64,000 nt of DNA from Nitzschia sp. pyKryTriq1 (lineage: Eukaryota; Bacillariophyta; Bacillariophyceae; Bacillariales; Bacillariaceae), in the NCBI GenBank assembly GCA_956465555.1, contig OY101125.1:1552501-1616500 (forward strand). Reading direction: 5' to 3'. This document shows positions 22,654-34,800 of the stretch, one piece after another (the first letter of the stretch is position 1; each line of letters begins with the position of its first letter). The translations under genes and the position numbers were made by a program. A model generated the notes under the pieces. The model saw only the letters and a list, made by a program, of their open reading frames with translations, searched no databases and was not told where the DNA came from.

Positions 22654-23114
22654 CTTGTTAATAATAAATAATAATAATAATAATAATATGCTCATGGAAT
22701 GTGAATATTTCAAAATGATAATGAAAGGGATGATTCAATTGCAAATGTACTACATCAATAGAATGTGCTGGTACTACTTCCGTGCTGCTCTACCACTACT
22801 AGTTCTACTTTATCGTAAAGCAGTAGTAGAGTAGAGACGGCCACGCTTTGTGATAATAAACTAACTGTCGAGCAGTCTCAAGCATGACCTTCGACGACTC
22901 GACTACTTTTAGATGCCGTCGTCGTTCTTGATAATGTTCTTTGTTGAGAAACTCAACTTTCGTACTAGTCTAGTCTCAAGGTAATTGTTAATTTAGACAG
23001 TGCACTTTTACGCTGCTTTAGCTTAGTCTCTAGTCTAGTCTAGTCTACTAGTAGTTGCTCTCTAAATTTGAATGATAGAAGCACCATAATGCAACTCTAC
23101 TAGCTCTACCGGTA
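22654..23114. repeat. Intergenic with a partial dispersed-repeat copy
   Basis: A minus-oriented, partial, diverged copy of the 75-bp dispersed repeat (see 28488-28562 and 40093-40167) lies at about 22975-23025. Another TATCGTAAAGCAG word is at about 22811. No gene seen. Confidence 0.5.
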
Positions 23115-25244
23115 CTACTAGAGGCAGCCGGGTACTTTTCCACAAGTGGAGAACGCTGAAGTGCGAAAAACTTAGCTGTAGAAAGCCAGTAGGAATCCTA
23201 CGTAGAAATCTTACTACCATGACCACTCTAGAGACGACTGTTCCAGCGTACCCGAATGCGGAGTATGGTACCGGCGGAAAGGTGTACTCGTACGATCTCA
23301 AGATGGAGATAGGAGTCGAAGAAGGGATGTCAACCGTCCCCGTACCGGTGATTTTCAAGGATTTGATTAAAACTTTAACGGATGCCGCGGGCCATTCCCT
23401 TGTTATTCTCGATACCAAGGACCATCCATGATAGGATCCAAGTCCGCGATCCCGTCACAAACGCAATTATTCCCATCGCAGCCCTAGCACCCGACCAACC
23501 ACACAAAACTCTAGGTCACCAAAAAGCTCCCGCCAAACAGAAAGCTTCCCCGACGGCCAAACAGAAAACACAACTCCAGGTCCTCACCACCAAAGCTCGA
23601 CGCACAGCGACCCTCATTAGCACGAGCCCAATCACTCGGCACGGCGCCACACTGGCATATTACGGCATCTTCATTCCTCAAACCAAGTACCCACTCCCAC
23701 AATCATTCTTCACTAAGGCAGATCTCGACAAGGCACAATCATCAGTGATGGGACCCATCCATGCAAAATGCGGCTACCTGCGAACCACCTCTCACGCACT
23801 CTTATACGCACCGACGTCCCACGGAGGAGCGGGATCTTTAGACTGGTATACACTGCAAGGAGAGGGCCAGATAGCTAACTTTCTGAAACACTGGCGGACG
23901 GACTCCATTATTTCTAAGACACTACGTATCGATCTCGCTTGGAGCCAGTGGCAGTCCGGCCTCTTGCACCCTATCCTCGAAGACACTAATACCCCTCTCC
24001 CGTACCTCGAATGCCGATGGCTGCGGAGCCTCAGGGAATTTCTCGCCCACATTGGCGGTCAAATTCCAGTCTCCCAACCTTACTTACCTATCCTCGAACG
24101 CACCGGCGACATTGGTCTCATGGACCACGCCATCCACATGGAATGTTTTTCACCCGAAGACCTAGCAATTATCAATTATTGCAGATTGTATCTCCACATC
24201 ACTACCATGTCCGAACTTTTCGACGCATCCGGCACCAACATGATATTGCGACCAACCCGAGACCTTTTATCACCTGACCCAATGTAACAACCCTGTATCC
24301 TCTAAATACCAACGGCAACTACCCCAAGCAGTACGAGCCCTCTGCTCCAAATATGACGCCCCGGATAACTTTACATCCGCTTTCATCATTGCCATTGAAG
24401 ACAACCTACGACAAAAACAACCTCTTCAAGAACTACCTACACCAGACAACCTACACTCAGTCATACGGAGCCAATCAGAAATTGGATGGAATCTCTTCGC
24501 CAAGGGCTTCCTAGCCATCGAATGGACACACTACCTACAACAGGAACACTACAAGCGCCAGGACCGGCCTAAAACCTTTGACACTGGAGTCTTCATGACC
24601 GGACTTATCACAACCATATGGACCAGCCTCAGCACACTGTGGACTAATCATCTCAACCACGTCCATCAGAAAGCCGACAACATCCCATCCCCGGAGAAGA
24701 GACTCGAATTGCAGACCAAGATACGAATGCTACATCAACGCCGCCAAACCTGCCTAGCAGCACACAGAGAACGTTACTTCCACGACGATCTTGACGATTA
24801 CCTAGCGCAAGCAACCAACTCTCAAATGGAAACCTATATCAACAATTACGAACCCCGAATATACGCAAGCATAAAACAATCCCAGAACAACGACACATTA
24901 ACTAGCATCCTAGCACACACCGGCTTCACGCGAAGAGCACCGTCCGGCACCAACAGACCCCGCACCACGGCCAATAGTGACGTTCCAATACACCCCAAAC
25001 ATTCCCGATGGCGACCAACACCAAATCTTGTGGACCGATTCCGCAATTTCTTCAAACCCACCTAAACAACATCACACACCTAACCTCACTTCTCCCCGAA
25101 CAGAAACCGTGACGTCCCTGTCACCCCCGGGTTGTTAACGCCTCCCCGTAGATCTCTGCGATTGTCCACTCCTCTGGGAATGGCTACCAAAGGACTACGT
25201 AAAATAGATATTCATATTGCTATTGCTACTAGAGGCAGCCGGGT
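23115..25244 (+). mobile_element. Retroelement fossil flanked by a 19-bp direct repeat
   Basis: A remnant in plus orientation. It begins with a leader and a small N-terminal frame (about 23219-23431), then a long region (about 23440-24290) resembling the part downstream of reverse transcriptase (TLGHQKAPA, SPITRHGATLAYYGIF, YAPTSHGGAG, FLKHWR), and a further C-terminal region to about 25065. The sequence CTACTAGAGGCAGCCGGGT occurs at both 23115-23133 and 25226-25244 and may be a target-site duplication or terminal repeat. The class is uncertain (LINE-like is possible). The copy is broken at a few points and lacks most of the polymerase core. Long open stretches suggest moderate age. Confidence 0.6.
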
Positions 25245-25481
25245 GTCGTCTGCAAAGGGCTAGTACTAGTAGTAGTAGTAGTCGTAGTAGTTAGTAGCAG
25301 AACGGAGTAGTAAAGCAGATTTCAAGCGTCCATGGGCTGTGTCGTTCCAAGAATGAAATAGTGGTCGGAGCCATGTCTCGAGTGCATCCATGATGATTCG
25401 AAACAATGAATCATGATGCAACAAGAAGCAGTCTAGTACTAGTAGTACTCGATCCCGTCCCATCTCATGTCTCTCATGTCG

Positions 25482-27400
25482 TTAGAATGAAGCACGATAG
25501 TTCACACTCCCACCCCCGGCATGGCCGCTATGGTTCATGACACTTCCGTTGCTGCTAGTAGAAGTCGAGTGGTGGTAGGGATTGTTGGCAGCCGCAATCG
25601 TAGTCGTAGTGGCTGGTCTTTTGCTGGCAGTACGGTTCGTCTGATCCAAACCATGATGATGATTACTGTTGGTAGGGATTGAATTCAATGCCGGCCGTTT
25701 GTGTGCATATGGATGAGGAGGATGGCAATACTTCGAGGATGAGGCGGCGATAGCATCGGTGGTAGTATTTGTACTAGCAGTAGGAGTGACAAGAGGCAGT
25801 GGTTGAATAGGGACGCCATCTCCAATAGAAGTGCGACGAGCGTCGTTCACAGTTGGATTGAGTGCTGGTCCAGTACTACCGCTAGTAGTAGTGCTGATAC
25901 TAGCCTTGTTGTGTCCATACGAAGATCTTGGTCGAGAAGCTAGTGCTGGTGCCGGAGGTCCATTCCCAGCAAGCAGAGCACCAGCACGAGCAGTTGTTGG
26001 ACTGCTAGAACTCATCATGAGCATAATGCTAGTCGTTTCCTCTTCTTCCATCGACAGGCTAGCACTAAAGAGAGCACTGTTTCGAAGTGAATCCATGGGC
26101 GTTGGAGGCGGAAGCACAGGTCCATTGGTAGGTCGAAGAACGGGAGCTGGTACTGGAGCCACTGATCCCTTTGTCGGCTGCCGAGGTTGTTGGTGAGCGG
26201 AAGTACTAGAAGTACTGACATTATTGCTGTTCGGATTGTAAGCTTGAGCCGTTGCTGTCGTCCTCGAAGGAATAGAAGAAGAGGGCTGCTGATCCGGCCT
26301 ATTGCTACTGGTGTTGCTGCTCCACGAGGATTGGTTTCCATTCTGGCGTGGTTGGGCCACGGCTTGTGTGTTGCTAGATGATGAGGACGAATCGTTTTGG
26401 TTCACAGAGGAGGCGGATGCTGGAAGGATTCGACCACTATTATTGCTGATGTTGTTTTGAGCAGTTATAGCATGCGATGGTGGATTCGAAGCTGCAGTAG
26501 TACTTGGTAGGATCGGCTTCGTCTCCGCTATGGCTGGTCCTGCTGGTAATTGTTGCTGGTTCTGTTGCTGCTTGGTTGTTTGATCCTTTGGAAAGCCAAA
26601 CTTGCAATTAGCTCGTTCGATATCGTATCGATCCAGAGCGTCCTTGAGCGTGACCGGTGCCTTGCTGACGCTAAAGTTCCCTTGATACAGAGCTGGCGGT
26701 GCATCATATCAAATCACATCGTGTCGAAATCGTTAGTGATGTATGAGTACTCGTACGAGTAGACAGAGAAAGAAACAACACACCAGTAGAAGTCGCACTC
26801 ACAATTCCCCAACTTATCTCCAAAATGCCTAGCCGCCCGCTTCATGCCATCCGTAATACTCGCCTTCATAGCATTCGCCACGGCTGTCCCGTAAACCCGA
26901 TCCGTCGCATCCCCCGCTCCACAATCTTCCCGAAAGGCTCCCGTCGCCCGATGCGTCACTCGTACCATGGAAGTGTACGTGACACAAAACTTTCCATTGC
27001 TTTCATCCTTGATACAGTTCTCTCGTTCGGACTTGACAATTTCCAAGTTCCAACCTCCATATCCAAAGACATCATTCAAGGTTCGAGTCACTCCGTCTCC
27101 GGAAATATACGTCAATTTCTTGTTGCCAGGCCCCGGACGTGTGCTTAGTTCGCCTCGCAAGGGTTTGGTGGCGAGCAAACGATCGATCGAAACGGGGCGA
27201 CCATGATGATCGTGCAATACGCTTCCATCGACTGGGTTATAGACCCAATGAATAGGTTTGGAGGGCGGCGCGGACGACGGCGGGTGGTAGTTTCGCAGCG
27301 TTTCTTCTTCCAGCGAAGAGTGGTGTTGATGATTCTTCAACATGGCGTTGGCTGATGGAGGATGAGCATGAGCATGAGCATGAGCATGAGAATGATCCAT
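25482..27400 (-). CDS. RAD52: RAD52-like recombination protein
   Basis: Two exons (27400-26803 and 26692-25482) give 602 aa. The 110-bp intron (GTGAGT...GCCAG) falls in the codon after GN and restores GNSLYQGNF. Residues ~86-220 are the Rad52 N-terminal domain: RPGPGNKKLTYI, NDVFGYGGWN, NGKFCVTYTSMVRV, REDCGAGDATD, ANAMKASITDGMKRAARHFG. These match the ring-forming, ssDNA-annealing part of Rad52. The N-terminus is His/Ala-rich. The C-terminal ~380 residues are N/S/T/P-rich and carry no recognisable RPA- or RAD51-binding motif. It probably mediates single-strand annealing in homologous repair in the nucleus. The exon join was checked by frame: codons downstream of the junction run open to the stop. 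Confidence 0.9.
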
Positions 27401-27748
27401 GCTTGCGGGGTTGGACGTAGACTACAGTATATCGATGACTATGACGAGAGGAGAGAGCGAAGCAGAATAAAAGCGTGTCGCTTGTCGCCCACCATGGTCG
27501 ATCTCAACAAGAAACATTGCACTCTGTCCCCATCATCACTATCGATCCTGCATCGATACCGCGATGTTGTGGGCTAAATAATTCAAAATGTAGGTGGCTT
27601 GGCCGGCGTGTGATCGGTCGGACCGATCAGCGACGACCGATGCCCGATCATCGAGAATCAACCGCGTGCGCATCGCGCGGCCAGCAGTTGAAGTTGTCGA
27701 ACGGTCTGATCAATTCGAGCCTCCGATCAAGGCGACTTCTTCTTCTTC
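27401..27748. other. RAD52 upstream region with a 19-bp palindrome
   Basis: Contains the perfect odd palindrome TGATCGGTC-G-GACCGATCA at 27611-27629, about 210 bp upstream of the RAD52 start. More GATCG-type words lie around it (27600-27725). It could be a regulator site or an incidental repeat. No gene seen. Confidence 0.45.
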
Positions 27749-28275
27749 TTACTCGCACCAGCTCTGTTCGACGAGGAGTACAGAACGACTTTCGGCGGTA
27801 CTACAGCTAGCTACTCTACTATTAGCTACTACATGGGTTTCGCTTTTGCTCGTGGCTTGGTGGACGGGAAAGGTGCCGGTCAGGAGATCCTTTTTAATTA
27901 CCTTTTCTTCCTGTCCTTCGACTAGATCATTGACGAACTCTCGACCGCGGTAATCGATGACCACTACATCGTGTGGATGGGCGTAGAGCAGAGTGCTCAG
28001 GACGCTGGCCAGTGCGTCTTTTGCTTTAGTTTTGTCACTAATTTGGTTGAAACACCATTTGATGTTGATCTGAACGAATTCTCGTTCGTTTTTTCCGCTT
28101 CCGCCGCTGCAAACTGTCTTATCATCGTCTTCGTCGATCGTTGTTGCTACTTGGTGTTGTAGGGGGTTACCAGAGGTACGGTCTTGAGATACAAACATTA
28201 CTACTTGTCGTAGAGGCACGGCGCTGCTCCAGCGTCGCTACAAGGCTTCTACGTAGAAATCCTACTAGGATATGG
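27749..28275 (-). mobile_element. Retroelement 5' fragment, same family as the 23.1-25.2 kb fossil
   Basis: Minus orientation. The leader around 28245-28270 (AGTAGGA..TCTACGTAGAA) matches the leader at about 23190-23210 of the larger fossil, in the same position relative to the frame that follows. The translated part has a segment resembling the small N-terminal frame of that element. Only the 5' part is present. It is broken. The family name is not known to me. Confidence 0.45.
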
Positions 28276-28766
28276 GACAATCTTAAAGCACACCCGCCGA
28301 TAATGAATTACCGTTGCGAATATTCTCCAACGAAATTGTGAAAAGAACATAAAAAAGAACAATGAGTATAGAAACGCGGACGCTTTCTCCGCTGCTCTTG
28401 CCGTTACTCTTTGTTTCATTATCGTTTGTTGTGTCATGGGTTGCATGATACTACTACTAGAGTAGGAGGCTAGTAGTACTCCTACAGTATCGTAAAGCAG
28501 CGAAAAAGTGCACTGTCTAATTTAGTTGCTACCTTGACGGCTGAGAGCAATTAATCTCTCTCACAGTAGCGAGTACGACAAGCAAAAGTAGACTCTTCCA
28601 TCTCCAGCAGCTCAAATCAAAGTTTTGTATCATGGAATGAATGGCTATCCAACACTCTAAGTAGATTAGAATATAGCTAACATAAATGGAGTCGTACCAT
28701 TCGTTGTTGTCCTTTATTAAATTTGAAAGAAGGAGTACATAGAATCTTTTGAACATACAATGGTGG
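28276..28766. other. Intergenic 3' of the 766-aa gene
   Basis: No gene. It holds one of the two near-identical copies of the dispersed 75-bp repeat. Confidence 0.45.
28488..28562 (+). repeat. Dispersed 75-bp repeat, copy 1
   Basis: From TATCGTAAAGCAGCG to AATCTCTCTC. It is almost identical (two differences by eye) to 40093-40167, 11.6 kb away. Diverged partial copies lie at about 22975-23025 (minus) and 40740-40765. No coding capacity. Confidence 0.85.
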
Positions 28767-31067
28767 TTATTCCGCCGCAACATAACCATCGTCATCTTGA
28801 GTCGCAAACGACATGGCTTGAAGCAAGTCAGCCTTATCTACGCCAAGCTTTTGGGCCGTCAACTTGAATTTCGTAATGGCATCCAGCATTTCATGAAAGT
28901 CATGGGGGGTTACTCCAACATCCTCGGAAACACTGCCCAAGGGGCGTGTTTTTCGGTACGCTACTGCCGCAGGTGCAATTGGCATCGTTGGGGTACTAGA
29001 AGAGGATGGAGTAGCAGCTTCTTGGTTTCGGGGAGACTTGGCAGTGGCCGCCGCCTTGATGGCCGCCGTCCTGATTTTGGTAGTCGTATTGGGGGTGGTG
29101 CCAGTCGTTGTCGTTGTTGGGACGGGGGAGGGTGCTTGCTTGGTGGTAGTACCCCATCGAGTGAGGAGCGACTTGTTTTTTTTGTTAGAATTTGATGATT
29201 CTTTCTTTGTCGAGGACTTAGTGCGACCACTACTGGATGAGGTTTTCTCTGCGGCGACAATCTTTGTAGTAGTAGTCTTAGACTTTGATCTGGTGGGAGC
29301 CTTGGGGCGTCCTTCCAGAGTGGATCGAATGCCCTTGGGGGTAGCGGACAAGGCACATTCAGCGCCATCGATAATCAACAAGCCAGCATTGCCTGGATTC
29401 GATGTGAATGGGACCATTTCGATTCCATTGATATTGACTGGCGAGTCGCGAGAATTCTTGCTGTCTCGGCTCGATCGACCGGAAGCGGCTTGCTTCTTTT
29501 CAACGGTCTTGCTCCAAGTCAAGGGTGCCTGTTTCTTGGAGGATTCAGCTTTCTTGGTGGCAGCCACCACCACCTGTTGTTTCTTCCCAGTACTTGATGA
29601 AATGATAGGGTCTTGGTGAGCTCGTTCTTGCTGGCGGGGTCGAGACTTTGATCGAGAGCGAGGTCGGTCTTCTCGTGGTCGTGACTTGGAACGAGCATGA
29701 GTGGCGGTTTTGGCGGTGTTGTTGTTAGCGGTGTTGCTGCGTTTGCCTCGAGGTTGAGACTTGGAACGTGCTCGATTGTCTGTAGACCGAGTTTGTTGCC
29801 GTCCGCGAGCGTTAGTAGAAATGACAAAAACTTGTTCTTTGGAGTCCTTTTTGGCAGTGGCCTTGCTTGTTTGTTTTCGTGTAAACAAGGTCGATACTCC
29901 AAAATTCTTCTTCTCTGCAGCCGCCGTCGGGGTAGACTTTTGCTTTCCAGCAGATGCCAATTTGTCCTTCTTGCCGGCCATAATTCGGACACGGGGGGAA
30001 TCCAATTCCACCGACTTATCTTTCTTTGTCGCTTTTTCGTGACGTGAAGCGGCCGCGCGAGCTTCCTTCTTGCTCATTTCAATGCGGGGTTTGATGTATT
30101 CATGGAATGTATCGCCCATGGAGGAAACTGTCGAGTCATCAGAAGACGGATTCTTCGATGCGCTTCGAGATCGATGCTCTTTTTCCTCTTTTTGTTGGTC
30201 TCTTTGTTCCTCTTCAATTTCTCTTTCAATGGCTTGCTGTTCAGGCATGCAGTCTCGACCCTCCATGAAAGCCTCAACGAATGGAATCATGGTACGTCCT
30301 CGAGGACGTGGAGACGGAGAAGCTGATGTAGCCGCTGTCATTCTTTGTCTATTACCAGATCCGCCTTCGAACTGTTTCTGAACGACTTCTTCCATAGACT
30401 CCAAATGTTTTGTGACACCGCTCATGCCCATTTGCCATCCTTTCTTGAAAAAAGAGGAGAGTTGTACTCCGGCTTCCACGGCACTTGCTCCGGCGACGTT
30501 GGCCAATTCAGAGACTTTATTCTGGAATTGATGATCGCTAGCGCTTTGAGCGGATGGATCATTCTTTGACGAAAGCCCCAACGGAACTGCACCACCTGGC
30601 TGGACTTCTTCGTATTCTTCCTCACGGCTTTGATCAAGCGTAGAAGTACCGTCATGTCGCTCCTCGTCTACTCTGTCCAGTGGCTTTCTTCTGCCGCCAG
30701 CTCCCGATGACGACTTGTTGTTTACGGGTGTACCATATCGATCGCCGAGAGTCGAAATTGTACCATCTTCGCCTACGGTAGTGACACTGGCCGTCAAGGA
30801 CTCTGTCGCTCCGACATATACTCTTCCTGTGGGTGCTTGGGTATCGACAACGATCCCAGGGACAATACCGAAAGACGACTCGTCGTCACTACTATCGTCC
30901 TCGTCCTCCTCCTCGTCTTCTTCGTCTCGTGCTTCTTCTACTTGGTCTTCTTCTTCTTCTTCTTCTTTCTCCGACCCTTGGCTCGGTGTGGCATCCTGCA
31001 GAAACGGCATGGGCGCCCAATCATTTCGGGCACGAACGTCCCAGTCGTTGCAATCACGCTTCATCAT
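28767..31067 (-). CDS. Large low-complexity protein with C-terminal helical motif
   Basis: A single exon of 766 aa. I do not recognise the family. The N-terminal half has a long acidic run (residues ~33-65). A short globular-looking region at ~185-235 (KVSELANVAGASAVEAGVQ, FFKKGWQMG) follows. The middle is very basic and S/T/K/R-rich with RSKS and RSRSKSRPR repeats, then IEMVPFTS and LLIIDGAECAL. The last ~45 residues look folded: HDFHEMLDAITKFKLTAQKLG...LLQAM. That C-terminal motif recurs in the neighbouring 1848-aa protein, as does an IEMV box. RS-type repeats hint at phosphorylation or RNA/cytoskeleton association, but no function can be assigned. Start at the first of two Met codons (MMKRD). 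Confidence 0.85.
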   Translation of the reverse strand: MMKRDCNDWDVRARNDWAPMPFLQDATPSQGSEKEEEEEEDQVEEARDEEDEEEDEDDSSDDESSFGIVPGIVVDTQAPTGRVYVGATESLTASVTTVGEDGTISTLGDRYGTPVNNKSSSGAGGRRKPLDRVDEERHDGTSTLDQSREEEYEEVQPGGAVPLGLSSKNDPSAQSASDHQFQNKVSELANVAGASAVEAGVQLSSFFKKGWQMGMSGVTKHLESMEEVVQKQFEGGSGNRQRMTAATSASPSPRPRGRTMIPFVEAFMEGRDCMPEQQAIEREIEEEQRDQQKEEKEHRSRSASKNPSSDDSTVSSMGDTFHEYIKPRIEMSKKEARAAASRHEKATKKDKSVELDSPRVRIMAGKKDKLASAGKQKSTPTAAAEKKNFGVSTLFTRKQTSKATAKKDSKEQVFVISTNARGRQQTRSTDNRARSKSQPRGKRSNTANNNTAKTATHARSKSRPREDRPRSRSKSRPRQQERAHQDPIISSSTGKKQQVVVAATKKAESSKKQAPLTWSKTVEKKQAASGRSSRDSKNSRDSPVNINGIEMVPFTSNPGNAGLLIIDGAECALSATPKGIRSTLEGRPKAPTRSKSKTTTTKIVAAEKTSSSSGRTKSSTKKESSNSNKKNKSLLTRWGTTTKQAPSPVPTTTTTGTTPNTTTKIRTAAIKAAATAKSPRNQEAATPSSSSTPTMPIAPAAVAYRKTRPLGSVSEDVGVTPHDFHEMLDAITKFKLTAQKLGVDKADLLQAMSFATQDDDGYVAAE

Positions 31068-31881
31068 CGTGGTCGGTTAATATGTTATGAATTCGATTTG
31101 TACTTGACGGTGGTTGTGATGGTGGTGTAATAGAGTATTGTTAGTGTTTGTCTTGTTTGCAACAGCAGCAGGTCGAAAGAAATAGTGGATGGTGTGAGGA
31201 CGGGAGAATGTTCATCTTTCTTCCGTCGTTGTCGCAGTCGGTCGGATTCCACATGTATCAAAATAGAGTTACTTAGAATTGAAGCGATCGGTATTTAGGC
31301 AGCATGGTGTCACGCCGTTATTGCAGAATCTCCAAACACTCCGCTTTTCTCTATGTGCCGTCACCAAAAGCCCGCCTTGCTCGTTAAGTAAATTCAATTT
31401 TTATATGGATCTGTAGATGTTTAATACAAGTAACATAGTCGGACCTACGATATTATTTTTTGTTTGTTGCGAACCGACCTACTACCGGTACATACCGGTA
31501 GTGTACTACTACCAGTAGTAGTAGTACCTGGTACTCTACTGCCACTACTACTACTCCTACAGTACTACTACTAGAGATTCGGATCAGATGCAGATCCATC
31601 AATGTGACAGCATCAGGCAACGATGAGGCTTTCCGACGACACCACCTCATGTGCTCGCATTCGTGAATTCGAAATTCAAAAATGATGCGTTACAGTGTCG
31701 AACATTGAGGAATCTGTAAGAAGAGAGCAAGGCGGAAACGTAGTACTCTAGCTCGTAGCTAGTAGTAGTAGTACTACCTGGCAAACTACTACCGGCGTTG
31801 TCGTAGTAGTACGAACGGTCGTGAACTAGAGTATTGTAACGTTAGAATTACCCCCGTTTTAGATTAATGGTTCTATGCTTT
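31068..31881. other. Intergenic between the two giant genes
   Basis: No gene. TACCGGTA and TAGTAC clusters at about 31480-31560 and 31740-31815; otherwise unremarkable. Confidence 0.45.
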
Positions 31882-34800
31882 TCAATTGATACTTGACATC
31901 ATGCTCGATCCAGGACCGTTTGGTGCAAAGTAGTATTCGAACATTTGGACGAATTTATCACTCACAAGGTCGCCGCGGCCGTGCCCCCGTTCTTCATCAG
32001 CAACGAGTGATTTACTTCGAGAGACGTGAAGACTTCGGTCGTCATCGCGGACTGCTTCCATCAATTGCTTCTCATGTAGACCAAGACGCTTGGCATGATG
32101 CTTGAACCTCGCAATGGCGTTATTAACGTCGTTGATTGTATCCTCGGAAATCGATTTGGCAGAGTCGTCATCCATCTTTTGCGCTTCCCTGTATTGGAGA
32201 GCTAGCGTCTCGGTGGCGCTCAAGATGTCTTGCCACTCATCATCTCCAATAATCATATCACCACCATGATCAGCAATGTCGTTGCTAGACTGAGACGACA
32301 AGTCATCCCCGTGGATGGGCATTCGTGTTGTTGTTGTTGTTGTAGCTTTTGGTGCTGGAGTACTAGTATTCTGTTCCGCCGCTGGGATTGGGCCAAAAAA
32401 TGCAGGGAACATCCAGGACAAAAAGTCACCAACAGGAGCAATAGTAGTAGTACCTGCATTCGTATCATCCTCGGTCACAAAGGTGGCCGTATCGACAGCC
32501 GTTTCTGTTTCTTCTTCCATCATACGAAGGGACGAGCCAACGGATTCTTGAGCTGACATGGCAGTGCTACCAGGCTCGGCGGCATCCGTATCCAGAGAAG
32601 TGGAGAGCAAATCTTCAGTGTCCATGATAAGACTGTCAGAGTTTGGAGCCAATGGCTCTTTCTTTCGTCGAGCCGCGGGACTCTTGAGTGTGTCATTCGA
32701 GCCACGAGGCGTCGATCGCTTGTTGGCTGCTGCTGTTGGCCTTGAATCCTCAGGATCCATGGAGCTGGGCGATGTATTCTTGCGTTTGGGCAAAATCTTC
32801 TCCTTTCTGTAACCGGGACGAGCTTTCAGTACATGTTTTGAATTCCTATGGTGGTCCTTGCCGGAGCCAAACAGAAAGCCGAGAGGGCTCTTGCCTTTCT
32901 TGATTTGTAGAGGCCGAGCACGATTTCGGCCTGCTCCTCGAGACTGTTGGATGTTCTTCTTTCGCGAGCTTGATTCGGATTTGGCAGAGATCAATACAGT
33001 AGCATTCTGCCCACCCGTTGTACGATGAGTGACCATTTCAATGTTGTCGTTGCTGTTGGGAGGAGGAGACGGTGATTTCCGCCCACGCGATCTCTGTGGC
33101 GTCGCTTGCTTGCTCGTAGGAGATGCCCTCGTCACTTGCTGGACTTCCTGGTCTTCCTCGTCAGAGAAAGAGGAGGAGCCTGAGTATTCGGATGATTCCT
33201 CGCTTTTTTGCGTTGGCAAGCTTTGTTCTCGCTCTGCTTTTTTCTTTCGTCGGAAGAGAAAGGAGAAGAATCCCCTCTTTTTCTTTTCCACTGGCTCGGA
33301 TACGCTGCTGGCGGAAGAGTAGCTAGAATAGCTATCATCCGACTCATAATCTTCATGATCGAGAATCGGGGTAAAGCCTGATAGGACGTTGCTATCATCA
33401 GTTTCCTCGGATCCCATTGAGTCAGCCGCGAACTCATGAACAAACGCCAAGTTTTCCGAGAATGTAACTGCCTTTCTTGATTTGAGATTGTCTTTCTGTG
33501 CCATGAAGCCAAGTGTTGAGCAGGAATTGATAGGCTTTTCTCCGATTGCTTGATTCAGCGTAGTAGGCGTCTTCGGCTTGGCACTTGCCAAAGACAATGG
33601 TGTCGTCGCTGGGGACATTCGTGCCATGGATTGGCTCCCGGCGCCGCTGGCCGATGGCTGAAGAAACGCCTCTAGAATGTCGTCATTTTCTTCCTCGGCC
33701 TCTTCTGGTGCCTTCGAGATAGATTTGGTTCCACCGCCTTCCTTCTTTACTTCACTTTCCTTGCTGCCCCTGCTGCTCTTCGTACTCTTGCTGTCCTTGC
33801 TACCTCCACTCGATTTGCTCGTCCTGCTTCCACCCACAGAATGATCACGTCTTAGTTCAAGCTCCTTCTTTGATTCTACCGATGGAACGGGGCTTGCCGT
33901 CGTCTTCATGCGGACAGGTGGTGGGCTAGGCGTCTTCATTTGGACGGGTCCTGGGCTGGGAGATGCATTTGACGATGAAGCCGAAGAACGAGAGTCCACA
34001 GTTTCGACCACGATCGCGTCTCCATTATTCTTCGAAATAGCTTTCGTTGTATCTTGGACTGAGCCAGAATGATTGTGTAAAGCTGGAGCGGGCGATGTAC
34101 GTGAGGGAGGACCTATCACGGGACTATCTCCACTTGTATCCCAAGAAGAAGGAGAATCCCGAGAAGTGTTCCGTTCCGACTCCTTAAATCGAAGCGTTGG
34201 GAATTGGGATCTCTCGTTGGCTCTCAGCTTGATCATTCTCCTACCGGGGGTGGCGCTACGCTCTGGAGCATCTAATGGGTCTGCCGCCATGATTAGCGAC
34301 TTCGACTTGCGAATGGGTGATAGACTTCGTCGAACCGTTTGCAGCATCTTGTCAGTGGCCTTTCTCGGGGAGGACACTTTTTTGAACATGTCTGAGACGG
34401 CTTTCTTGGGCGACGAAAGTCCAGCCAAGAGTTTCTTCGTAGGCGACAGTACTCGACTAGGCTCGTTGTTCTTGTCGTAATAATGCTGATGCTGTACCAT
34501 GAGTACACTTCCCTCCACCGAGTCGACCATGTGGGTATCTACCTTGAGCGGAGCCTTTCTCATGGCTGGATTGAGACTCTGTCCTGGATCCAGTACCGCT
34601 TCGACTCCCATTTCTTCTTCTTCTACTTCTTCTTCTTCTTCAGAATGGTCGGATCCTAATCCTAGCGATCCAGTGGCTGAAGGAGCCGAGCTCCCACGTG
34701 ATGCTTGGATGCTAGGAGGTGCCGCCAAGCTTCCCTCAATACGCGTCCCGGCTTTGCCCGACTTGAGATTTTCGAGATCGATCATTTGGAGCATCTTGCT

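Noticed and set aside
29038-31130. Long plus-strand frames antisense to the 766-aa protein
   Set aside because: They mirror the biased codons of the minus-strand gene and have no start context or family resemblance.
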